A stretch of 64,000 nucleotides of DNA from NCBI GenBank assembly GCA_018857735.1, contig JABMCL010002757.1:73501-137500 (forward strand). Direction: 5' to 3'. This DNA is from Alviniconcha marisindica (taxonomy: Eukaryota > Mollusca > Gastropoda > Provannidae). The notes beneath the pieces are model-generated. The model was given only the letters and a program-made list of their open reading frames with translations. It had not been told where the DNA came from and ran no database searches. The position numbers and the translations under genes are program-made. Shown in pieces: positions 1-12,800 of this stretch; positions within the stretch are counted from its first letter, which is position 1, and each line of letters opens with the position of its first letter.

Positions 1-553
1 GATTAACTTGGTAGTTTTCTGTTTGTTGGAATGATTGTAAACTGATGCATGCACTTAAAGAAATGGCCACATGTTCATACTGAAACAATGTTGAATCCTT
101 CATTGCTCAGCATCTAGCATGTGTTTTCATGTTAACACTTTTAATTTGTTATATTTTAGCAATACATTGACTGATTTTGTAGATTTTATTTCAGAAAGGG
201 TTTACATACATGTAAGAAGAGTTTTGAAATTTACATTTGCTGACAGCAGAGTTTGATTGTCTCAAGATGACTCCATGCAGTTAGTTGACAGGACATTTAA
301 ATTTAGTTACTATTTTTTTAACCAAATCAGGCTTGTTAGTCTGATGGCATGTCAGTTCAACTGGAGATTAACAGTACTGTTTTGAAACTGAGCAGGAGCT
401 TCTGTAACAAATGGCACTGGAGCAATGCCACTGAGTCTGGTTCCGGTGCTGGAACAAACAAACAGGCAGGTGAAAGATGAAGCTGTTTTTCAGGAAGACC
501 AGACAAAACATAACTTGGGTAAGAAGTTGACGTTGCTTTCTTACTCAATTTAG
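1..553. other. Intronic sequence upstream of first exon
   Basis: AT-rich sequence with no frame matching the MAM or LDLa pattern. It ends in a pyrimidine-rich stretch and AG at 552-553. It is read as the 3' part of the intron before exon 1. Confidence 0.6.
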
Positions 554-819
554 GATACTACGCTTACATCGAGACCTCTGCCCCTCGTCGCCCTGGCGAC
601 AAGGCCATCATGACCAGCCCCAAGCTCCAGTCCTTCAGCGGCAGCAAGTGCCTGACTTTCTACTACCACATGAACGGCACTCACGTGGGTCAGCTGAACG
701 TCTACATGGTGGTCAACGGTCACCAGACCACCACCCCCATCTTCAGCCAGCACGGCAACATGGGCATGTACTGGATCCAGGGAGCAGTCACCATCCCCAC
801 ACAGGGCACCTTCTGGCAG
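554..819 (+). CDS. MAM gene exon 1 in window: C-terminal part of MAM 1
   Basis: The acceptor is at 551-553 and the donor GTAAGG at 820. The exon starts in phase 1 (it completes a Gly codon) and ends in phase 0. It encodes the middle of a MAM domain: GYYAYIET, the RRPGDKA stretch, the FYYHMNG core and the FWQ that precedes the VFEG-type strand. The N-terminal half of this MAM must lie upstream of the window. The region 1-553 then belongs to the preceding intron. Confidence 0.85.
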
Positions 820-3800
820 GTAAGGGCATGTGTGTTTGGGTGTGAAGGGACAGGGTGAGTCTGACAAGGTAAAGGGCATGTGTGTTTGGGTGTGAAGGGA
901 CAGGGTGAGACTGACAAGGTAAAGGGCATGTGTGTTTGGGTGTGAAGGGACAGGGTGAGTCTGACAAGGTAAAGGGCATGTGTGTTTGGGTGTGAAGGGA
1001 CAGGGTGAGACTGACACGGTAAAGGGCATGTGGGTTTGGGTGTGAAGGGACAGGGTGAGACTGACATTACTGCAGCTCCTGTAGTTGTTTGGAAGCCTAC
1101 TTGCAAATTTATTGTTTCCTTGTCATTCCAGCAACTAATTAAAAAAAAAAAAAATCATTCACCTGGATTTTATGGAGAAGCTGAGATCTTGGGACAAGTC
1201 TTGCTACTGACATTGGATCAGAATGGATACTGACCTAAAAAAAAAAAAAGAGAAAAAAAGAAGAAAAAACAAATTTGGAAAATTGGAGTTTTGTCCTGAT
1301 AGAATATTTGTTTCTGTGCTCATTATTAGTTGCACCAGTCCAGAAATGGGTGATTTTAAAGAGATTTAATGAAGTGGAAAATGTCTCTATGTTAAATTGG
1401 TTACATTCCTCTATGTACAAAATGGGTGAAATGAACCCTATCTGTAAATGTTTTTAGAAGATAATGTTTACCTGTGTGTGTGCAGATTGCATTTGAAGGA
1501 GTGGCTGGTCAAGACTACAGCGGTGACATCGCTATCGATGACATAATGCTTCAATCTGGCGTCTGTCCACCACCGGGCACCTGCAACTTTGAGTACGGGA
1601 CCTGCGGCTACTTCAATGTACAGGGTCTGGAGGACTTTGACTGGCTACGGACCGCTGGCGGCACCATCACAGCTAACACTGGCCCCTCCGTTGATCACAC
1701 CACCAACTCTGATGCTGGTGAGAAAGTCTGCTGATCACTTTGCGTTTACTGTGTTCTCTCTTGTGCCGCTCAACAGTTTTCTGGCTCAGAGTCCCTGCGA
1801 TGGGGTACTGTGGATATCAGGTACTGTGGATGCACAGATTAAAGTCTCCTCTGTTGAAAATCCAGAGTAATCGAAGGTGCGCTCTTTCAGCAGGTCTCAG
1901 CGTACAAGCTTTACATGCTTTTGCATCACCAAGAATTATGCTGTTCCAAGCACTGCCTTTCTTGTTCATTGAACTGTATTTTGTCCCTTTTGTTATTTAA
2001 ATAATGCTTAGTTTCTCTTTGGGGCATAAAACACCAAGTTACTACTGCTACTAGTTTCTCTTTAAAAAGCAAAGCTTTATGATTGGTTTACTCTTATTAT
2101 CCCTGGATGTATAATTGATCACGAGGTGATTGTTAAAAAAAAAGACTCATGAAGAGTGTGAGCGCCATTCCTTTAGCTGTCTTGTGAAATGAATTTGTTT
2201 GGGGGACAGTCTTGCTCTTAAGTATTTTTGTGTGTCCATGTCTGTGAGTACTGCATACAGAGTGTGTATTCTGCTGTGTGTCTTAGTACTGTGTACAGTG
2301 AGTGTATGCTGCTGTTTGTCTTAGTACTGTGTGCAGTGTGTGTACACTGCTGTGTCTGTTACACAGTGTTAGTACTGTGTGCAGTGTATGAAAACTGTTG
2401 TATTTATTAGTACTGTGTACAGTGTATGAAAACTGTTGGATCTGTTAATACTGTGTACAGTGTATGAAAACTGTTGTATCTATTAGTACTGTGTGCAGTG
2501 TGTGAAAACTGTTATATCTGTTACTGTATTGGTGCTGTATGCAGTGTATGAAAACTGTTGTATTTGTTAGTACTGTGTGCAGTGAATGCAAACTGCTGTG
2601 TTTTGTGGTGGCAGGTTTCTACATGTACATGGAAGCCTCAAATCGTCACAATGGTAACCGTGCCTGGCTGTACAGTCCACCTCTGGCACCAGGAAACCAG
2701 ATCTGTGTCAGCTTCTGGTACCACATGTATGGCAGAAGTAGGTGCTTCACTCTCTGTTGGAAAAGTTGATAGACATGTCAGTGGTTGGCAACTATATGTG
2801 CTGCTACCCCACATACTTGCATGTACAGCCACATGCACACGCATGTATACATATGCACACATGCAGACATGTGCACACACATATGTGCACACACATGCAC
2901 TGTATATGCATACAGATACTCGTACACATGCATGCACACGCACAAGAAGAGAACAAGATATTCTGTTTATTTTTGCTTTTCTTGCTATTGTCTGCATGCC
3001 TCCACTAAAAAAATGCCCCCTTCAAGTGTGAAAGTTGTCAATGGGAAAACTAGTGAATCATTGTGATACAATCCGGTTTACACAGCTGGAGAGAGCAATT
3101 CTTCATCTGGACATCTGACTGAAGATACGTGTGTCTCAGTCTTTCTGCTTTATATCAGCCGTTCAGTTTATGCTTCACTATAACTATAGTTAGCCCCTTT
3201 CATTTTCAGATGAGGGCACGCTGCGCTTGTACCAGGTGGGTCCCGCCAACACTGTGGCTCTCATGAACACCACCGGTGACCATGGCAACCTCTGGCACTA
3301 CTGGGAGGCCAACATCAACAGCTCTTCATACTTCCAGGTCTGTCTTGGCTGGCTGCCCACCTGTCCCTCTCTTGTGTGTTTAAATTTGATGGATTAATAT
3401 GTATCATAATGTTTGTCTGAAGGTAAAAAAAAACATGCATCATAATCAGCCTCATGCTTTTTCTGCTTCCTCTCCTCTAGCTCCAAAGGGAGGCTGGGAT
3501 GTCTGATGTTCCCCCCCCCCCCCCCCCCCCCCCCCCGTGCTGTGTGGAATCTCAGGGCTGTCATTTGATTCCCCTTTCCTGTCTACTCTCTTGTTCTTCT
3601 GCCAAGTCCTGTTGCTCCTGCTGTCTTGTCCTTTTTCTGCTAATGGCCCATTTTCCTGATGTTTGTCCAAAAAAAATCTTTTTTTGTTTTGTTTTTGTTC
3701 AGAGTTAGGCTTTTTTGTGTGGCTCTTATTGAGCAGCTTGGAGGTGTTAGTTGATGTGTGGTACGTGGAGCTTGCAACCTTCTTACCTTTAAAAAAATAA

Positions 3801-6800
3801 ATAATCGTCCATTGCTTTTTTATAATTCTTTTTAACTTGGTATTGATAATAAGACATAATAGTTAACAATACCATAATGTCCTGGCCTTATATACATTTT
3901 TAATAAGGGCAATAATAATAGGGAACTTGTAGAGCGCTTTCAGAGACTCAAAGCGCTTTACAACTTAAAGAAAAATTTACAATGTGCAAATACACATAAT
4001 TATACAAATCAGTGGTATACAAGCATACGAAAATTAATATTTTCGTGCAAAGCATGGCAAAAACACAAGCACACAGGATCACACACACACACAATACCAA
4101 TAAAGAGCACACGCACATGTGCCCACTCACACATATACACACACACACACACAAGGCTGAGAAGGATGTGGATAGGGGTTGGGGGAAGGGGGGGGGGGGG
4201 GGCTAACTCTTTAAAGATATGTGTTTGTATGAGTATCTTAGGGGAGGCAGGAATGTTATAGACTAATACTTATCTTGGGGGAGGTGGGAGTGTTATAGAC
4301 TAATACTCATCTCTTTACCTCATTTGGTTTTAGGTTTCTCATGGTTGGTCATTGCTCTGTACACAGCTGACGTTTGAAGGTACGGTGGGTACTGGCTACC
4401 TGGGTGACATCGCCATTGACGACATCTCGGTGACACGCTCCGTGTGCAGCGGGCCCCCTCGGCCTACTGACGCCCCCACCTCGGGACAACCCACCTATGG
4501 TTAGTCAGGCTTGGGTCTGTATTCTCTCCGCCACTCTTGCCCGGATCCCTCTGTCTCATATTGCAGATACACAAGTTAGCATCCCCTTTGTTGAGAGTCC
4601 AGAGCTGTCAAATGTTCCTTCTGGTAAACCTGGAGTAGGTCAGAATTTAGCCTTGCATGCTTCACCTGCTGCCAGGAATTCTGCCTTTCAGCATGATTCA
4701 TTTTTTTTTTTTAAAGCGGATCCTGTTCAGATTCTTGTGCTGATATAACCGTCGTGGTTGATTGGGCGTTAAAAACCAATTATCAGTTGTCTCTTCAAAC
4801 TTCCAGTCACTTGTGCCATGATAAAGATCAAGTCACAAAGCAGCCACAGATGTTTTCATGTGTTCTTATTTTCCATATTGGTCTTTTTGTCTACTGGTCT
4901 ACCCACATTGTGCAGCATGCATGCACATGCATATAATATTATATGCATATGTACAAACAGCACAACAGCAACAACAAAATAGCTGATCTTCAGCTTGCAA
5001 ACATATGTTTTCAAATCACGCAAGAGGGAATTTTTAGAAGGTGCAGGTACATCGTGGTTTTCCCGTGGAGGTAACAACTAAACGCTGCTTCCGTTTCAGC
5101 CCCTACCAAGTACGACTGTGATTTTGACCAGAACAACATCTGCACGTGGACACAAGACAAGACGGACTCCTTTGACTGGGCAGTGCACCGCCAGGCGACC
5201 AGCTCCATCAGCACGGGACCCAGCTTTGACCACACACAGCACAACAGCAATGGTGAGAAATGCCCATCACCATCCACGCTTATGGCTTAAGACAGATATG
5301 GTTCTAGAGCTAGGATTCTGTGAGTGTGGATTTGGCTACAGTAGATGTCATGTTGATGGAGACAAATGCTGGATTCCATAAGTGCAGATTAGGAGAGACA
5401 TATGAGTGTTTCAAATGATATAATTATATGCATGGGGAGTGGGAATAGCTCAGTGGTGGAGCACCAGACTTGTGGTCAAAAGGTGTTCAAGCCCTGGCAG
5501 GAGCAGCTGGAGAGTTGTCTTCTCCAGGGTCAGCTTTCTGTGCGGACTCTCATTTCAGTATCCATTCCACCCCTATGTTACTGCTGTAGCACGCAAAAGA
5601 TCCTCGTCATTCTGCCAGAAGTGCAGACGGCAGGTTACAGCTAAACACGCAGGCACTCAGTGTATGAGGTTTCAAATGAGATGACACGAAACTTAAGCAT
5701 GGTTGTATGGTGTACACAGAACATGCTCCAAATGGCAGCAGTTTCACTTGGCACCAGCCATTAACAACCAAACAGTGCTGTAACCACTTCAGTGGATATT
5801 AAAAAACGTGTCGCGTATAGCTAGTCATTTGTTCAAAGTCCTGCTCAGAAGTAGAGAATAGCGCTGTATAGTTGCCATGGTGAAGCGCTTAGGACTCATT
5901 TGAAGATTAGGAATAATGTAGCCTAAGTGGATGTTGTTTTTAGTGTAAAGCTCATAGGACTGTAGAGTAGGTGCTGTAAAAATGTACTGTAACTTTTATT
6001 ATATACAGATGCAGATGTTGCGTGTGCTCCGTGGTGCAGTGTTACATTTATTCACATCCCTATTTTCAGAATCGTAGCTTAACGTCTGTATCAGCTGATG
6101 CAGCAAAACTGCAAACTGTTGCCTGCAAGTGGATGTTTTTGAGTTTCCATGGAACCCTCCTGCACGGCATTATACACAGATGTGCAAGGACAGCTCCATA
6201 CAGCTAAAGATGCTATTCTTCACATCAAGAATTGTTTCTGAGTTAAACAGACTCACCAGCAGTATTCTGCTGAGGCAGGATAAGAGGCTGACTGAGAACT
6301 GAGGACAGGAAGCAAAACTTAACCTCATAAATATTGCAGAACGCATAAGCTGATCCCAAGGGACAAGGAGACCCCTGTGTTTGAGGCAGTGACCGTTTGC
6401 ATCATGAACACTTCTGTCTGTGACACCCTTGTTGAAGGCAACGTGCTGTGGCTGCTGCACAGCCATGTCTGCAATAATCAAGCTCACATTACACACGTTA
6501 GCCTATCCAGACCTGAGCGTTACTGATTTCCATGGTCTTCAGTCAGTCTCACACCTTTCGATATAGCACAGTCAATCTTCCCCCACACCATGTTGCCCTG
6601 ATTTGCTGGATTGTAGCTCAGCAAAGGGTCTGTTTGTGTTCCAGGTTACTACCTCTACACAGAGTCGTCAAGGAAGAGAGCAAACGACACTGCACGCATC
6701 CTGAGCCAGCCCATGACAATAGACAATGCAGGCACCTGCCTGCACTTCTGGTATCACATGTACGGCAGCAGCATTGGAACGCTCAATGTCTATGCCAAGA

Positions 6801-9800
6801 TCAATGGTAGGTGGGCTTTTTCAGTAAAACTCTGCTTTGCTGTATGGGGGGGGGGGGGGGGGGTATTGTTTTGTTACAGTAGTGTGCAATTTTCACAAAC
6901 TGATAACACCAAATATTTAATAACATAGTTATTGAGTAACACAAACAATATTTTTATGGTCTAGACTTTTTCCCGCTTGCCTTATTTTGACCTCTTGCTT
7001 GATTTTGAGGGTGTTAAAACCACTACTGCTTGATTTTGAGGGTGTTAAAACCACTACTGCTTGATTTTGAGGATGGTAAAACCACTACTGCTTAATTTTG
7101 GGGGTGTTAAAACCCTACTGCTTGATTTTGAGGATGGCTACTGCTTGATTTTGAGGATGGTAAAACCACTACTGCTTGATTTTGAGGGGGGTTAAAACCA
7201 CTACTGCTTGATTTTGAGGATGGTAAAACCACTACTGCTTGATTTTGAGGATGGTAAAACCACTACTCCTTGATTCTGAGGGTGTTAAAACCACTACTGC
7301 TTGATTTTGAGGATGGTAAAACCACTACTGCTTGATTTTGAGGGTGTTAAAACCACTACTGCTTGATTTTGAGGATGGTAAAACCACTACTGCTTGATTT
7401 TGAGGATGGTAAAACCACTACTCCTTGATTCTGAGGGTGTTAAAACCACTACTGCTTGATTTTGAGGACGGTCTTGAAGGAGGGGTTCTACTGCCTCGGT
7501 TATCTTCTCAAAGTGCTAAGTTCTTTGTCTTTGGCATAACAGGGCAACTGGGCAATGCCACCTGGACGAAAACAGGTGACCAGAGCAACGACTGGAAGAG
7601 CGCCCTAGTCTTCTTCAGCCAGAACACTCCCACACAGGCCCAGGTTGTCTTTGAGGGCGTCATGACCACAGGCTTCTCCGGCGACATGGCCCTGGATGAC
7701 ATTTCCTTCAACGACGGCCACTGCCCACCAACCATCAGCTGCGACTTTGAGGACAGCAACCTGTGCGGTTATACCCAGGACACAACTGACCAGTTTGACT
7801 GGACACGCATGAGCGGACACACCACCAGCACCGGCACCGGGCCTGACAACGACCACACTTATGGCACTGCTGCCGGTGAGCGTTTTCTCACGGAGAGTAG
7901 AGACTGGGTGAATGTGCGGGCGCCTGTCCTGTACAGGCACTGATGATGATCAGATGGTGATCACTTTTGTGTTACTGCTGGCAGTGAGCGGTTACAGACT
8001 GGAAATTGGGTGAATATGTGGGCTGGCTGCCAGTAGTAACATAACTGTGATCACCATCTGACCCACTACACACATTCATACACACTACACAAACACACAC
8101 ACAACGCAAACACACACGCACCAACAAACACTACACACACTACACAAACACTACACGCATTCGTACACACTACGCAAACACACATACACACACACACTAC
8201 ACAAACACTATGCACATTTATGCACACTACACACCCACTACACAAACACTGCACACATTCATACACACTTCACAAACACACACGCACACACACACACACA
8301 CACACATGCACACACATCCTGGAAAGGTATGACTTGAAATTAAGTATAATTGCTCTGTAGACATACAGACACACAGTCATTACGTTCAGATTCACAATCA
8401 TTGCGCTCGTGGAACAATAAAAAGGAACTGCTGAGTGAAAATAAACACCATGTGCACAGGTTACTACGTGTACACAGAAGCTTCATCCCAACGCCCAGGC
8501 AACAAGGCTCGCCTGCTGGGCCCCACGCAGCCTGCTACACAAGGAAAGTGCCTCAGGTTCTTCTACCACATGAAGGGCTCTGGAATCGGCACGCTCAACG
8601 TGTACTACAAGTCCCAGAATGTTCTGCACAGGCTGTGGACTCGCAGCGGGCAGGCTGGAAGTCTGTGGCACGGGGCTTCCGTCACCATCAGCGCTAATTT
8701 TGACTACCAGGTGACTAATGGATTCCGCTAGCTGGCCATTATTTGAGTCAAACTAACAGTCGCTCAATATATGTCCTTCGCAATGGTCATTGAATGAAAT
8801 TTCTCAATTTTGTTGGCACTGTTTCGGTAGAAAAACCAGTTCCCAATGGTGCTGATGTGTTTCTAGACCTTGGTAGAAAAACCAGTTCCCAATGGTGCTG
8901 ATGTGTTTTTGGACCTTGATAGAAAAACAAGTTCCCATCAGTGCTGGTGTGTTTCTAGACCTTGATAGAAAAACCAGTTCCCAATGCTGCTGATGTGTTT
9001 CTGGCCCTTGATAGAAAAACCAATTCCCAATGGTGCTGATGTGTTTCTAGACCTTGATAGAAAAACCAGTTCCCAATGGTGCTGATGTGTTTCTGGACCT
9101 AGATAGAAAAACCAGTTCCCAATGGTGCTGATGTGTTTCTGGACCTTGATAGAAAAAACAGTTCCCAATGGTGCTGATGAGTTTCTAGACCTAGATAGAA
9201 AAACCAGTTCCCAGTGGTGCTGATGTGTTTCTATACCTTGATAGAAAAACCAGTTCCCAATGGTGCTGATGTGTTTCTGGACCTAGATAGAAAAACCAGT
9301 TCCCCATGGTGCTGATATGTTTCTGGACCTTGATAGAAAAACCAGTTCCCAATGGTGCTGATGTGTTTCTGGACCCAGCCTAAACTTCAGCATTGGTTTT
9401 TCATTTTGTGTGATGATACCTCCATTGATTTTCACACGTTCAGCCTCAGTGGCGTTGCTGTAACTTCAGGGCCACAGTGGTGTCAGGAAGATGAAACAGT
9501 TTTCTTTTGCAAGCTCTTAGTCTTATCCAACTGGAATCAAACTTTGTTACATATATAAGACTTGGTGCGTAAAGTGGTAGGTAACTTTCACTATTTTCAA
9601 AAGAGGTAACTGACACACTTCCTGCCGTGAGAAACTAAATGTTGGAGTTTTTTTCTTTTCTTTTCTTTCAGATCCAGTTTAAATTAAGCATGATAATAAC
9701 CACTTCAAAGTTGCATGTCTTCATACTGGTTTCTGTTACTTTTTTAAAGAAAGTTGTTTCCCTGTTTTCAGTGCAAGTCATATGAGCATTTGCATTGTAA

Positions 9801-12800
9801 GACGTTTTGGCCAGTGAACATCAACAGCTGTTGGAACTAGATAGCAAAAGTTCAATTTCTCCTATAAATGAGACCGCCTGGTACTTGTTTAAATCAGATA
9901 GCAAATCAATGACGTCTCTTTTGACTTCCAGGTGGTGTTTGAAGGTGTGCGAGGAAGCAACTACTTCGGCGACATTGCCATCGATGACGTTGAGCTGTTG
10001 ACCGGTCCTTGCGCACCCCCAGCATCATGTGACTTTGAGAGGGCCCAGTGCTCTTTTGCAAATGCCGCCAGCGGAGATGACTTTGACTGGCTGCGCTCAC
10101 AGGGCACCACTACCACAGGCGGGACGGGGCCTGTCTCAGATCACACGCAGGGCAACTCGCATGGTAAGTCTGCCTACAACAAACATGGTGTGACTCGCAC
10201 AGTAAGTCCGCCCAACAGCTGACACAGGGTAGTTCTGCAGCTGACACAGAGTGGTTCTGCAGGTAAGTCCGCCCAACAACTAACACAGAGTGGTTCTGCA
10301 GGTAAGTCCGCCCAACAACTAACACAGAGTGGTTCTGTCGGTAAGGCTGGCCAACAACTAACACAGAGTGATTCTGTCGGTAAGGCTCCCCAACAACTAA
10401 CACAGAGTGATTCTGTCGGTAAGTCCGCCCAACAACTAACACAGAGTGATTCTGTCGGTAAGTCCGCCCAACAACTAACACAGAGTGGTTCTGTCGGTAA
10501 GTCCGCCCAGCAACTAACACAGAGTGATTCTGCAGGTAAGTCCGCCCAACAACTAACACAGAGTGATTCTGTCGGTAAGGCTGGCCAACAACTAACACAG
10601 AGTGGTTCTGTCGGTAAGGCTGGCCAACAACTAACACAGAGTGGTTCTGTCGGTAAGGCTCCCCAACAACTAACACAGAGTGGTTCTGTCGGTAAGGCTG
10701 GCCAACAACTAACACAGAGTGATTCTGTCGGTAAGTCCGCCCAACAACTAACACAGAGTGATTCTGTCGGTAAGGCTCCCCAACACTAACACAAGTTTGT
10801 GTTCTGTCGGTAAGGCCCACACTACACAGAGTGTTCTGTCGGTAAGGCCCAACACACACAGAGTGTTTTCGGTAAGGCCAACACTACCAAGTGTTCTGTC
10901 GGTAGGCTCCACAGCTACACAAGTGTTCTGTCGGCCCAACACTAACACAGAGTGGTTCTGTCGGTAAGGCTCCAACACTAACACAGAGTGGTTCTGTCGG
11001 TAAGGCTCCAACACTAACACAGAGTGGTTCTGTCGGTAAGGCTGCCCAACACTAACACAGAGTGGTTCTGTCGGTAAGGCTCCCAACACTACACAGAGTG
11101 GTTCTGTCGGTAAGGCTCCAACAGCTAACACAGAGTGGTTCTGTCGGTAAGGCTCCCAACACTAACACAGAGTGGTTCTGTCGGTAAGGCTCCAACAACT
11201 AACACAAGTGGTTCTGTCGGTAAGGCTGCCAACACTAACACAGAGTGGTTCTGTCGGTAAGGCTGCCAACACTAACACAGAGTGGTTCTGTCGGTAAGCT
11301 GCCAACACTACACAGAGTGTTCTGTCGTAAGGCTGCCAACACTACACAGAGTGGTTCTGCGGTAAGGCTGCCAACAGCTACACAGAGTGTTCTGTCGGTA
11401 AGGCTGGCCAACACTACACAGAGTGTTCTGTCGGTAAGGCTCCAACAGCTACACAGAGTGGTTCTGTCGTAAGGCTGCCAACACACACAGATGTTCTGTC
11501 GGTAAGCGCCAACACTACACAGAGTGGTTCTGTGGTAAGGCTGCCCAACACTACACAAGTGTTCTGTCGGTAAGGCTGCCGCACAGTAAGGCTGCCAACA
11601 CTGACACAGGTGTTTTGCTGCCAGCTGACACAGAGTGGTTCTGCGGTAAGCGCCAACACTAACACAGAGTGGTTCTGCGGTAAGGCGCCAACACTAACAC
11701 AGAGTGGTTCTGTCGGTAAGGCTGGCCAACAACTAACACAGAGTGTTCTGTCGGTAAGGCTCCCCAACAACTAACACAGAGTGTTCTGTCGGTAAGGCGC
11801 CCAACAACTAACACAGAGTGATTCTGTCGGTAAGGCCGCCAACAACTAACACAGAGTGGTTCTGTCGGTAAGTCTGCCCACAACTAACACAGAGTGATTC
11901 TGCAGGTAAGTCCGCCCAACAACTAACACAGAGTGAGTTCTGTCGGTAAGGCTGCCAACACTAACACAGAGTGGTTCTGTCGGTAAGGTCCGCCAACAAC
12001 TAACACAGAGTGGTTCTGTCGGTAAGGCTCCCCAACAACTAACACAGAGTGGTTCTGTCGGTAAGGCTGGCCAACAACTAACACAGAGTGATTCTGTCGG
12101 TAAGGCTCCCCAACAACTAACACAGAGTGGTTCTGTCGGTAAGGCTCCGCCCAACAACTAACACAGAGTGGTTCTGTCGGTAAGGCTGCCCAACAACTAA
12201 CACAAAGTGGTTCTGTCGGTAAGGCTGCCCAACAGCTAAGGCTGCCCAACAACTGACACAGAGTGGTTCTGTCGGTAAGGCTGGCCAACAACTAACACAG
12301 AGTGGTTCTGTCGGTAAGGCTGGCCAACAGCTGACACAGAGTGGTTCTGTCGGTAAGGCTGGCCAACAGCTAACACAGAGTGGTTCTGTCGGTAAGGCTG
12401 GCCAACAGCTGACACAGAGTGATTCTGTCGGTAAGGCTGGCCAACAGCTGACACAGAGTGATTCTGTCGGTAAGGCTGGCCAACAGCTGACACAGAGTGA
12501 TTCTGTCGGTAAGGCTGGCCAACAGCTGACACAGAGTGATTCTGTCGGTAAGGCTGGCCAACAGCTGACACAGAGTGATTCTTTTGCTAAGTCTACCCAA
12601 CTCCAGATTCATGAATTTGGTTGCGGAGAGAACGCTAGCTTAATTACATATCAGTGATCACTGCATGGGTCACCAGAATTGTCCGAAGCAACTAGTGGTC
12701 TCTGTAACCATTTGAAGTTTTTCGGGGATTAGCATAGCTCTTACAACGAGTCCACGTCTTGCAATGTGGATCATAACCGACATACTGTTCAGTTTGTGTC

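Noticed and set aside
4333..4366. Earlier acceptor for exon 5 after TTTTAG at 4,333
   Set aside because: Starting there would add 33 nt (11 codons, [11 protein letters not shown]) that do not fit the MAM pattern. The AG at 4,366 joins FQ directly to LTFEG as in the other MAM units. It remains possible as an in-frame alternative.
10195..12600. CRISPR-like array
   Set aside because: The repeats are directly tandem, without unique spacers, and lie in a eukaryotic intron.
10110..12612. Long minus-strand frames with a repeated [15 protein letters not shown] peptide
   Set aside because: They come from translating the 39-bp minisatellite (three times 39 bp stays in frame). They lie in a spliced intron and have no independent support.
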